In this document: positions 1-6,980 of the stretch, piece by piece
Numbering within the stretch: the first letter of the stretch is position 1
Layout of the letters: each line of letters opens with the position of its first letter
Assembly: GCA_020442225.1 (NCBI GenBank)
Contig: JAGRKR010000102.1
Coordinates: 1 to 15,458, forward strand
DNA: 15,458 nt
Source of the DNA: Hyphomicrobiaceae bacterium
GTDB lineage: Bacteria > Pseudomonadota > Alphaproteobacteria > Rhizobiales > Hyphomicrobiaceae
Reading direction: 5' to 3'
Translations under genes and position numbers: made by a program
The notes under the pieces: model-generated
Database searches by the model: none
Told to the model about the DNA's origin: nothing
Seen by the model: only the letters and a program-made list of their open reading frames with translations

Positions 1-2376
1 CCCGCTGGCGCCGGCCGCTGTCGATGACGCGTTGACCAATGCCACGATACGCGGAGGTAGAATGGGCGTCTCGTCGATGCGCACCCCGAACGGGCGCAAG
101 GCATCTTCGACCGCCGAGATGATGGCGGCCGCGGCCGGGATCGTGCCGACCTCGCCCACCCCCTTGATGCCCAATGGGTTGAGCGGCGAGCGATGCACTA
201 AGTGCGTGAGTTCGATCCGTGGCAGCTCCGTCGTCGTCGGCAGCAAGTACTCGGCAAATGTCGTCGTGATTGGCTGGGCCATCTCGTCGTAGCCCATCCA
301 CTCGAACAGAGCATTGCCGATGCCGTGCACGGCGCCGCCGATGACTTGGCCATCGACGACCATGGGATTGATCAACTCCCCGCAGTCACTCACGATGACA
401 TAGCGCTCCAGCCGCACCGCTCCCGTGGCCCGGTCGACTTCGACCTCCACGGCATGGCAGCCGTTGCTGTAGACGAGCCCCTTCGGCATGAAATTCGCCG
501 TATGCTCGAGGCCCGGCTCTATCCCCTTGGGCAGCGAATAGCCGGGGATGCCCGAGGCCTCCCGCGCGAGATCACCGAGCCCGAGCGAGACGTTGGACTG
601 CCCCTTGAGCCAGATACGTCCGCCGGATAGCTCGAGCGCATCAACAGGTTGCTCCAGGAGTTGCGAGGCGATCAGAAGTGCCTTTTCGCGCACCTTCACG
701 GAGGCTTCGTGCGCCGATGACCCGGCATTGACGGCCTGACGGCTGGCGAAGCCGCCGTGGCCCATCGATGTGTAGCGGGTATCGCCGGCGACCACGTTCA
801 CCTGCCCGAACTCGACGCCGAGCTGATCGGCGACGATTTGCGCGAGCATCGTCGCTGTGCTCTGCCCCATCGCGGCAGCGCCGGTATAGACCGAGACACG
901 GCCCGAGCGCCCGACCCGTACGGTCGCCGTCTCGAACGGCCCCCGCCCCGTTCCCTTCGTGGCGTTCGCGAAGCCCACGCCGAGCAACCGGCCGTCGCGC
1001 GCCGCCTCTGCGCGACGCGCTTCGAAGCCGTCATAGCCGATCTGATCGAGCGCCATCGCCTGGCAGAGCGGAAAATCGCCGCTGTCGTATTTGACCGGCG
1101 TCCCTGCGCGCGTCTTGAGCGGCGTAGTGTAGGGCATCTCTTCGGTCTGGATGAGGTTGCGGCGACGGATCTCCGCGCGGTCGATCCCGATCTCCCGGGC
1201 GGCATGATCAAGCAGACGCTCCATGGCGAATGTCGCCTGTGGATAGCCGGCGCCGCGTACCGGCATCGTTGGCACCTTGTTCGTCTCGACGGCCCTGACG
1301 CGGAGCTCGTAGGACGGCACCTTGTAAGGGCCGGGCACGGCCGTTGCCGAATTGTAGGAAACGTTGATGCCCTGGGGCGTATAGGCGCCCTGATCGTGCG
1401 TCATGTCACCCTTGATGCCGAGGATCTTCGCTTCGGCGTCGAGTGCGATCTCGACCTGCCAGAGCTGGTCGCGCTCCTGGATCGCAGTCAGGAAATGTTC
1501 CCGCCGATCCTCGATCCATTTCACCGGGCGCCCCAAGAGACGAGCGGCGATCGTGATCGACACCTCCTCGGGATACGTCAGATACTTGGCGCCGAAGCCA
1601 CCGCCGACATCGGGCGTGACGACGTGAAGCTCCTCGTCGTCGAGACCGAGCAGCTGCACGAGCGTGAGGCGCACCTCGTGCGGGCTCTGCGTCGACGACC
1701 AGACGGTGGTGCGCTGCTCAAGCGCGTCGTGCATGGCCAGCACGCCACGCCCCTCGAGCGGGTGGGCGCAGCCCCGGTGCTGTTTCAGATCGAGCTGAAA
1801 GCGATGCGCCGCCGTCGCCGTCGCCCGTTCGTAGTCGCCATAGCTCAGCACGTACTCGGCGAGCACGTTGCCGTCGATATCTCTGTGAACGCGCGGCCCC
1901 CCGGCCGTCAGCGCGCTCGTGATGTCTGCCACGGCCTCGAGCGGCTCGTAGTCGATCGCAACGAGCGCGATCGCGTCCTCGGCGATGTAGCGGGAGTCCG
2001 CGACGATCAGCACGACGGGTTCGCCGACGTAGCACACTTCATCGAGAGCGAGGACGGGTGGCGTGATGTCGTCGCGCAGGCTCTTCTGAGCGAGGCCGGA
2101 GAGCTCCTTGGAGGAGAGCGCCAGCGGAATGCGCTCCTGCGTGAGCGCCGGCCGCAGGTCCGCCATCGTGAGCACGGCGTGAACCCCTTCGAGCGCCCGG
2201 GCTTGCGTGACGTCGATGCAGCGTACGAGCGCGTGCGGAAACGGGCTGCGCACGTACGCCGCCTCGAGCATGCCGGAAATGCGGATGTCGTCAACGAAGC
2301 GCGCCCGCCCGGTGAGGAGGCTGGCGTCCTCGACCCGCTCGACGCGCTTTCCGAAAGTCGGACCGGTGTGCCTCAT
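1..2376 (-). CDS. Molybdenum hydroxylase large (molybdopterin) subunit, CoxL/xanthine-oxidase family, C-terminus cut by window edge
   Basis: This is the catalytic subunit of a three-subunit molybdenum hydroxylase, which hydroxylates an aldehyde, N-heterocycle or similar carbon with oxygen from water. I translated 792 codons with no stop before the left edge, and family lengths of about 770-800 suggest only a few residues are missing. Seen: the cofactor-binding GGGFGAK at residues 258-264, TQSPHEV around 229-235, GQSTAT at 504-509 (usually GQG), and the C-terminal GVGEVG at 739-744 whose Glu742 matches the catalytic base. The active-site loop reads VRGAGYP at 373-379. It resembles the AYRGAGR loop of so-called form II enzymes and lacks the AYRCSFR loop of true aerobic CO dehydrogenase, so CO oxidation is unlikely. 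The start ATG lies 4 bp after the stop of the iron-sulfur subunit, which implies translational coupling. Family is near certain, substrate unknown. Confidence 0.96.
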   Translation of the reverse strand, partial: MRHTGPTFGKRVERVEDASLLTGRARFVDDIRISGMLEAAYVRSPFPHALVRCIDVTQARALEGVHAVLTMADLRPALTQERIPLALSSKELSGLAQKSLRDDITPPVLALDEVCYVGEPVVLIVADSRYIAEDAIALVAIDYEPLEAVADITSALTAGGPRVHRDIDGNVLAEYVLSYGDYERATATAAHRFQLDLKQHRGCAHPLEGRGVLAMHDALEQRTTVWSSTQSPHEVRLTLVQLLGLDDEELHVVTPDVGGGFGAKYLTYPEEVSITIAARLLGRPVKWIEDRREHFLTAIQERDQLWQVEIALDAEAKILGIKGDMTHDQGAYTPQGINVSYNSATAVPGPYKVPSYELRVRAVETNKVPTMPVRGAGYPQATFAMERLLDHAAREIGIDRAEIRRRNLIQTEEMPYTTPLKTRAGTPVKYDSGDFPLCQAMALDQIGYDGFEARRAEAARDGRLLGVGFANATKGTGRGPFETATVRVGRSGRVSVYTGAAAMGQSTATMLAQIVADQLGVEFGQVNVVAGDTRYTSMGHGGFASRQAVNAGSSAHEASVKVREKALLIASQLLEQPVDALELSGGRIWLKGQSNVSLGLGDLAREASGIPGYSLPKGIEPGLEHTANFMPKGLVYSNGCHAVEVEVDRATGAVRLERYVIVSDCGELINPMVVDGQVIGGAVHGIGNALFEWMGYDEMAQPITTTFAEYLLPTTTELPRIELTHLVHRSPLNPLGIKGVGEVGTIPAAAAIISAVEDALRPFGVRIDETPILPPRIVALVNASSTAAGASG

Positions 2377-2380
2377 GGTG

Positions 2381-2878
2381 TCAGCTTGCCAACTTTCCGT
2401 TCAGGCGCCGAGCGGCTTCGAGTGCCGCCGATACGATTGTCTGATAGCCGGTGCAGCGGCACAGGTTGCCGGAAAGCGCCAGTCGCACGTCGCTTTCCGT
2501 CGCGTCGGGGCATTTCGCCAGAAGCTCGGTCAGCGTCATGAGGATGCCCGGCGTGCAGAAGCCGCATTGCAGCCCATGTTGCTCCCGGAATGCCGCCTGC
2601 AGGACGCCGAGGCCGTCGGGTGCCTCGGCATCACCCAGACCTTCGATGGTACGCACGGAGCGGCCGGCTGCCTGCACGGCAAGCATGAGGCAACCGCGCA
2701 CCGCGCGGCCATCGACCAGAACGGTGCAGGCGCCGCAGACGCCGTGCTCACAGCCCAAGTGCGTGCCGGTCAATCCCAGCTCGCGCCGCAGGAAGTCGGC
2801 AAGGGTCAAGCGGACGTCGATCTCCCGCGCCTCGCTCCGGCCGTTGACTTCGACCTCGATCCTACGCGTTCGGCTCAT
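2381..2878 (-). CDS. Molybdenum hydroxylase small [2Fe-2S] subunit, CoxS family
   Basis: This 165-residue subunit carries electrons from the molybdenum centre to the FAD subunit. The N-terminal plant-ferredoxin-type cluster has Cys43, Cys48, Cys51 and Cys63. The C-terminal all-helical cluster has Cys105, Cys108, Cys140 and Cys142 (QCGFCTPG and NLCRCTGY). All eight ligands are present and the length is typical. The start at 2878 is chosen because a GGAGGG ribosome-binding site sits four bases upstream; an in-frame ATG 33 bases further up adds residues without homology and has no such site. The first 17 bases overlap the end of the FAD-subunit gene, so the two are translationally coupled. There is no twin-arginine signal, so the enzyme should stay in the cytoplasm. 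Confidence 0.97.
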   Translation of the reverse strand: MSRTRRIEVEVNGRSEAREIDVRLTLADFLRRELGLTGTHLGCEHGVCGACTVLVDGRAVRGCLMLAVQAAGRSVRTIEGLGDAEAPDGLGVLQAAFREQHGLQCGFCTPGILMTLTELLAKCPDATESDVRLALSGNLCRCTGYQTIVSAALEAARRLNGKLAS

Positions 2879-3755
2879 GGAGCCCTCCATTTGCCGCGGC
2901 GGAGCGCACAAGAGCGAGCTTCAGGGCCCGCTCGGTGAGTGCGACGGCGAGCTGCCGGCGGTAGGCGGCGGGCGCATGGGCATCATCCGTTGCCTCGATG
3001 TCGCCGCACGCCTGCGCGGCGGCGCGAACGAGCGCATCTGTGGGCATGCTCCCTGCGAGCATCCGCTCAGCCTCGGCGATGCGCTGAGGTGCGGTGGCGA
3101 GCCCGCCGACCGCGAGCGAGGCCCTCTCGATCGCTCCATCCGGCGAACTCGCGATCAGCACCGCCACGGAGGCCTGTGCGAAGTCGCCGTGGCGGCGGGC
3201 GAACTCGAGGAATGCGCTGCCGTGACCCGCCGCCCAGGGCGCCACCTCGATGGCGGTCACGATCTCGTCCGGCTCGATGGCCGGCGTCATGTAGAAGGCC
3301 GGAAAGTCGCGCATGGCGATGCGCCGCGTGCCGCGCACGCTCTGCGCCTCCACGACGCCGTCACAGGCCATGAGCACACACGGCAGCTCGGCCGCGGGAT
3401 CGAGATGGCACAGGCTGCCGCCGATCGTGCCGCGATTGCGCGTCTGAACGTGCCCCACCTGCTCGAGCGCCTCGCGCATCAGCGGAAGCCGCCGGGCGAT
3501 CACATCGCTTTCGAGCAGCTCGTGCTGGCGGGTCATACTGCCGATCCGTACGACTGTGTCGACATCGTCGATATAGGCGAGCTCGGCAATTCGGTTGAGA
3601 TCGATCACGTGATCGGGTTGCACGAACCGCATATTGAGCATCGGCATCAGCGACTGACCGCCGGCCAGCAGCTTGTGATTGTCAAGCCGCGACGCCAGCT
3701 CGAGTGCGCCAGCGAGGGTTTCCGGATCCTCGTAGTCGAAGGGAGGTGGCTTCAT
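2862..3755 (-). CDS. Molybdenum hydroxylase medium (FAD-binding) subunit, CoxM family
   Basis: This 297-residue flavoprotein subunit accepts electrons from the [2Fe-2S] clusters and passes them to an external acceptor. Both FAD-binding signatures of the family are present: AGGQSLMPMLNMR at residues 31-43 and TIGGSLCHLDPAAELP at 110-125. The C-terminal region from about 180 (FLEFARRHGDFA) matches the CO dehydrogenase flavoprotein C-terminal domain. I start at the ATG giving MKPPPFDYEDP because the homology begins there; the open frame extends 123 codons further, but that stretch is antisense-like and overlaps the upstream flavoprotein gene. No clear Shine-Dalgarno sequence is visible, so translation may depend on coupling to the gene ending 28 bp upstream. 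The medium-small-large gene order is the usual one. Confidence 0.96.
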   Translation of the reverse strand: MKPPPFDYEDPETLAGALELASRLDNHKLLAGGQSLMPMLNMRFVQPDHVIDLNRIAELAYIDDVDTVVRIGSMTRQHELLESDVIARRLPLMREALEQVGHVQTRNRGTIGGSLCHLDPAAELPCVLMACDGVVEAQSVRGTRRIAMRDFPAFYMTPAIEPDEIVTAIEVAPWAAGHGSAFLEFARRHGDFAQASVAVLIASSPDGAIERASLAVGGLATAPQRIAEAERMLAGSMPTDALVRAAAQACGDIEATDDAHAPAAYRRQLAVALTERALKLALVRSAAANGGLHEPNA

Positions 3756-3783
3756 GAGGGGTGCCGATGCCAAATCGCTCCAC

Positions 3784-5358
3784 TCATCGCGCGACGTCCC
3801 AAGCGGCCTGCTGCGCAGCATTGCGACCGGCCGTCCAGCCGCCCACGAAGCATTCGGCGAGGTTGCCTCCGGAGATGTAGAGATGGCCGAAGACGCCTCC
3901 GAGCTCCCCGGCCGCGAAAAGCCTGGGGATCGGCTGGCCGAACGTGTCGATGACCCGCTGTTCCGCGTCATGCACGGGTCCGCCGTGCGTATTGGAGCAG
4001 ACCGGATGCACCTCGGCGACGTAATAGGGCGGCGTGGCGATTGGCACCATCGACGTAGGAGGTCTCCGGAATGCGGTGTCGCGACGGGCGGCGCAGGCTG
4101 CATTCCAGTTGGCAATCGTCTCATCGAGCACTGCCGCGTCCATGCCGGTCAGAGAGGCCAGCGCTGCCACGCTGTCGGCACGCTTGATGATGCGGGCTTC
4201 GAGGTCGCGCAGGGTTGTCTCGCTCCATTCGAACTTGAGGCGTCGATCGTTGAAGGTGGGTGAGACGATCGGATATGCGCCGCGTCCGGGCTCGTCCATG
4301 ATCATGAAGGCCGGATTGCGCTGGTAGCTCATAGACTCCGGATCGAATACCCCCATTGGCCGCCACGAGGTATCCTGCGTGTAGGGCGGGTACTCGTTCA
4401 TGAAGCGGCGTCCGGAGCGATCGACGATGATCCAGGGCACCTTTACATCGGCACGCGCGGCCTGCCCTGGGATCCAGTCCGGCAGCCGCTTCGGACGGAC
4501 GCCGAAGGGATAGCCCGGATCGGGATGCCGGAAGCCGTAGACGCCGTGATAGTGCCACATGTGCCAGAGCTGCGCGCCAACATCCTGCGCCATGAGGATG
4601 CCATCGCCGGTGTTGCCGGCGTAGGCGGCATTCAATACTGGCTTCTCCTGCCAATACTGCATCTGCATCTCGGGGTTGGCCTCGAAGCCGCCGCATGCCA
4701 GCACGACGGCCCTCTTCGCCTGGATGGCCAACAGGCGGCCATCGTGCTCGGCATGCAGTCCGCAGATTGCCCCGTCCTCGTCGGTGATCAGCCGCCGCGC
4801 CGGTGTGGACAGCATGACCCTGATGCCGCGGGTGCGGATATTGTCCTCGATCACCTTGAAGAGCCGCACGCCTGCCGCGCGCTGGATGGGCACGTAGCTT
4901 GAGACGGAGGGATAGGCGGCGGCAGCGTCGAAATCTGGCACGTGAGCGATGCTGACGTAGCCGAACGTCTCGGTGCCGGGAAAGGGGTAGTTGCCGTCAG
5001 CCTGGCGTTGATCGATCGTGGCGCCCGACACCTTCACGAGCTTCGCGAAATAGTCGGGCATCGCCTTCATGCCGACGGCGAGCGCTCTCAAGACACTGTC
5101 CGGTGTTGTTCCGGCATTGGTAGCCTTGAGGTGCAGGAAGCCCTTCTCGGCGTCCGCGACTATCCTGACGTTGCCGCCCGAGGTGATGGAGATGCCGCCC
5201 GGGTCCGGCATCTTCTCGATGACGAGCACCTTGGCGCCGGCATCATGTGCCTCGATCGCCGCCACCGCGCCCGCGTAGCCGTAGCCCACGATCACGACGT
5301 CTGCCGCCTCGTCCCACGTCTTCGGACACCGCCGCGACGGCGCGCGATTTCCCGTCAT
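3784..5358 (-). CDS. FAD-dependent oxidoreductase, FAD_binding_2 family (fumarate reductase / 3-ketosteroid dehydrogenase type)
   Basis: This 524-residue flavoprotein probably introduces or reduces a carbon-carbon double bond next to a carbonyl or carboxyl. The FAD-binding Rossmann motif is GYGYAG at residues 25-30 with acidic Glu48 ending the second strand, followed by the family pattern ISITSGGN around 57-64. The C-terminal FAD domain shows THGGPV (His458) and AAGELGG (482-488), then GGN (497-499) and GGWTAGRNAA (506-515). In characterised soluble fumarate reductases the equivalent of residues 494-496 is NRLGGN, whose Arg contributes to dicarboxylate handling; here it reads YISGGN. A C4-dicarboxylate substrate is therefore doubtful (inference from motif memory). 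There is no signal peptide, haem motif or NAD(P)H domain. It lies 71 bp after the Rieske gene and 28 bp before the FAD-subunit gene. Confidence 0.93.
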   Translation of the reverse strand: MTGNRAPSRRCPKTWDEAADVVIVGYGYAGAVAAIEAHDAGAKVLVIEKMPDPGGISITSGGNVRIVADAEKGFLHLKATNAGTTPDSVLRALAVGMKAMPDYFAKLVKVSGATIDQRQADGNYPFPGTETFGYVSIAHVPDFDAAAAYPSVSSYVPIQRAAGVRLFKVIEDNIRTRGIRVMLSTPARRLITDEDGAICGLHAEHDGRLLAIQAKRAVVLACGGFEANPEMQMQYWQEKPVLNAAYAGNTGDGILMAQDVGAQLWHMWHYHGVYGFRHPDPGYPFGVRPKRLPDWIPGQAARADVKVPWIIVDRSGRRFMNEYPPYTQDTSWRPMGVFDPESMSYQRNPAFMIMDEPGRGAYPIVSPTFNDRRLKFEWSETTLRDLEARIIKRADSVAALASLTGMDAAVLDETIANWNAACAARRDTAFRRPPTSMVPIATPPYYVAEVHPVCSNTHGGPVHDAEQRVIDTFGQPIPRLFAAGELGGVFGHLYISGGNLAECFVGGWTAGRNAAQQAAWDVAR

Positions 5359-5429
5359 GCGCTCACCTCGTCATTTCCTGCTGCGCCATCCTGGTGTCTT
5401 CGCCGACACGACTTCAACGAGGACGCGAG

Positions 5430-5786
5430 CTATGAGCTTCCCTCTGCCGCCTCCTCGGGCGTGACACGAACATAGATCCGCCCGTCTACGACCTCGACCG
5501 GGAAGGTCTTCAAGGCGTGAATGACGGGAGCGCCGAGCGCCTTGCCGGACTTGATATCGAAGCGACCTTGATGGAAGGGACATTCGACGACGCAATCCAC
5601 GACGACGCCGTCGGAGAGGTAGGCGTGCTCGTGCGTGCAGACGTCTTGAGTGGCGTAGAACGCACCCTCGACGCGATAGATGGCGACCGCGAGATTGCCG
5701 ACGATCATCTGCTCGACGTCCTCGTCCTCGAAATCGCTCGCCTTGCCGGCGAGATGCCAGTGTTCGCCAGCCGGCACGTTCGTCAT
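5430..5786 (-). CDS. Rieske [2Fe-2S] ferredoxin (BphF/NdoA-like)
   Basis: This is a 118-residue soluble Rieske ferredoxin of the type that feeds electrons to oxygenases. The cluster motif is complete: Cys50-X-His52, sixteen residues, then Cys69-X-X-His72 (CTHEH and CPFHQG). The length fits the stand-alone ferredoxin components of aromatic dioxygenases (about 105-120). The start is set at MTNVPAGEHWHL because homology begins there and GGGAAGGG lies just upstream; the longer open frame overlaps the desaturase gene. It sits 43 bp downstream of the di-iron desaturase-type gene. No ring-hydroxylating oxygenase alpha subunit and no ferredoxin reductase appear in the window, so its most likely partner is the neighbouring membrane di-iron protein (inference). 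Confidence 0.95.
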   Translation of the reverse strand: MTNVPAGEHWHLAGKASDFEDEDVEQMIVGNLAVAIYRVEGAFYATQDVCTHEHAYLSDGVVVDCVVECPFHQGRFDIKSGKALGAPVIHALKTFPVEVVDGRIYVRVTPEEAAEGSS

Positions 5787-5829
5787 GAAACCACCCTTCC
5801 CTCTTTGAAGCTGAGCCGGGGTTCTGCCT

Positions 5830-6834
5830 CTAATCCAGCCGGCAGAGCCAGCTCTTGTCGACGACCTCGTTGTTCTTCTTCCGCTCGTCGATGATTCGTG
5901 CCGCCTCCTCGCGCGAGACAATCGAGCCGCGCCGCACTTCGCGATCGACAGCCAGCAGGCTCGCGCCCATCGGCTTCAGCTCGCTGGCGATCATGCGGTT
6001 GATCTCCGGCAGGGCGAAAAACGGCGCTTGCGGCAGGACGTGGTGCTCGGAGTGGTACGGCATGTTCCAGCACAACGCGCGCATGAGGAAGCTGGCATGC
6101 GTGGACCTGGTGTTCGTCCTGACGTCCGGTCCCTCCTCGCAGCCCTTGTGCTCGGCGATCCGCCAGGCGCGCTGCAACGGCTCTCCCATCATGCGCGGCA
6201 GGATCCAATAGACCAGCGGCGCCCAACTGCCAAAGTAGATCGCCGTGGCGGCGATCAGGCCGTATATGGCCAGCATGATGCGGGCCTCCAGATAGATCCG
6301 TGGCAGATCGGCCTTCGGCACGTACCAGGAGTCCTGCGGTCGCATGCGGCCCAGGGCGTGCTTGGTGATGACCACCGGGAAGGTTGTCCAGAACCGCCAG
6401 CCGAGCAACTGCTCAAAGTAGTGCTGCCACGTTGTCGGTCCCGGCAGCACCATCGCCGGATCCTTGCCCTGGATCTGCGTGTATGTGTGATGCACCGCGT
6501 GCCGGTAGCGGTACCAAGTGGGCTGGCTGATGTAGACGACGCTCACGAGCCAATAGGCGGTCTCGTTGAGCCAGCGCGTGCGGAAAGCAGTGCCGTGGCT
6601 GCACTCGTGCATCGGCGCGAACAGGCAGGCGAGCACGGTTCCGTGGGCCCACATGGCGAGCACCATCCAGAAGGTGCCGTAGGTCAGGTAGATGGCTAGC
6701 GCGCCGGCGCCAATGGCCAGGAAATGCCCGACAAGATAGGTCAGGCCGATCGCATCGCTGCGTCTAGTGAGGCGCTTGCGCTCCTTCTTGTCGATGAGCT
6801 GGAAGGGATCGAAAACCATCTCCTGGCGCTTCAT
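5830..6834 (-). CDS. Membrane fatty acid desaturase-type di-iron oxygenase
   Basis: This 334-residue integral membrane protein belongs to the fatty acid desaturase/hydroxylase superfamily. The three histidine boxes that hold the di-iron site are intact: HECSH at 76-80, HAVHH at 112-116 and HSEHH at 261-265, plus His229 before the third box. Hydrophobic segments lie near residues 29-73, 92-104, 185-200 and 204-216. The stretch NMPYHSEHH with a following ALPEIN is typical of bacterial members. These enzymes use O2 and two electrons to desaturate or hydroxylate; the exact substrate cannot be inferred. GGGAGGAA precedes the ATG. It is the first gene of the operon, and a Rieske ferredoxin rather than rubredoxin or cytochrome b5 follows it, which makes a catabolic hydroxylase at least as likely as a lipid desaturase. 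Confidence 0.93.
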   Translation of the reverse strand: MKRQEMVFDPFQLIDKKERKRLTRRSDAIGLTYLVGHFLAIGAGALAIYLTYGTFWMVLAMWAHGTVLACLFAPMHECSHGTAFRTRWLNETAYWLVSVVYISQPTWYRYRHAVHHTYTQIQGKDPAMVLPGPTTWQHYFEQLLGWRFWTTFPVVITKHALGRMRPQDSWYVPKADLPRIYLEARIMLAIYGLIAATAIYFGSWAPLVYWILPRMMGEPLQRAWRIAEHKGCEEGPDVRTNTRSTHASFLMRALCWNMPYHSEHHVLPQAPFFALPEINRMIASELKPMGASLLAVDREVRRGSIVSREEAARIIDERKKNNEVVDKSWLCRLD

Positions 6835-6865
6835 GGCGTTCCTCCCGGCAGGGCTCGCCTGCCAT

Positions 6866-6937
6866 TACCGCGCTGAAAAGACTCCGACGTCAGCGACCGG
6901 AGTCCTCATTCTTGTGATGTTGGGCAGCAGCGCGGTA
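6866..6937 (-). promoter_or_regulatory. Nested inverted repeats upstream of the desaturase operon
   Basis: An outer perfect 10-bp inverted repeat has arms TACCGCGCTG (6866-6875) and CAGCGCGGTA (6928-6937). It encloses an inner perfect 7-bp repeat GACTCCG/CGGAGTC (6880-6886 and 6898-6904, 11-nt spacer). This is either a structured RNA leader of the leftward operon or a pair of DNA operator sites. I cannot tell which from the sequence, and no start site for the leftward transcript is obvious. Confidence 0.45.
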
Positions 6938-6941
6938 TAAA
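6912..6941 (+). promoter_or_regulatory. Candidate sigma-70 promoter of the LysR gene
   Basis: TTGTGA (6912-6917, four of six consensus bases) is separated by 18 bases from TATAAA (6936-6941, five of six). This would start transcription near 6948, about 33 bases before the LysR start codon. The -10 box touches the palindrome at 6941-6960, a good arrangement for autoregulation. Confidence 0.4.
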
Positions 6942-6960
6942 TCAAATTCAAAACTTTGAT
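6941..6960. promoter_or_regulatory. Candidate LysR-type operator in the divergent control region
   Basis: ATCAAA (6941-6946) and TTTGAT (6955-6960) form a perfect inverted repeat, and a second TCAAA copy (6948-6952) can also pair with TTTGA across two bases. A T-N11-A pattern, the LysR-family signature, runs from 6947 to 6959. The site is AT-rich in a GC-rich setting, lies 20-40 bases before the LysR start and sits between divergent units. This is a typical place for LysR-family binding. Confidence 0.5.
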
Positions 6961-6980
6961 GCTTGGCATAGAGCAGAGCT

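Noticed and set aside
757..2541. 594-codon plus-strand open frame
   Set aside because: It is antisense to the molybdenum hydroxylase large and small subunit genes, whose motifs are complete. Its Arg/His/Asp-rich translation has no family signature, and high third-position GC explains the lack of stops.
1..3755. Identification of the molybdenum enzyme as aerobic CO dehydrogenase
   Set aside because: The active-site loop lacks the Cys-containing AYRCSFR sequence of true CO dehydrogenase.
2451..3953. 500-codon plus-strand open frame
   Set aside because: Antisense shadow of the CoxS and CoxM genes; no recognisable motifs.
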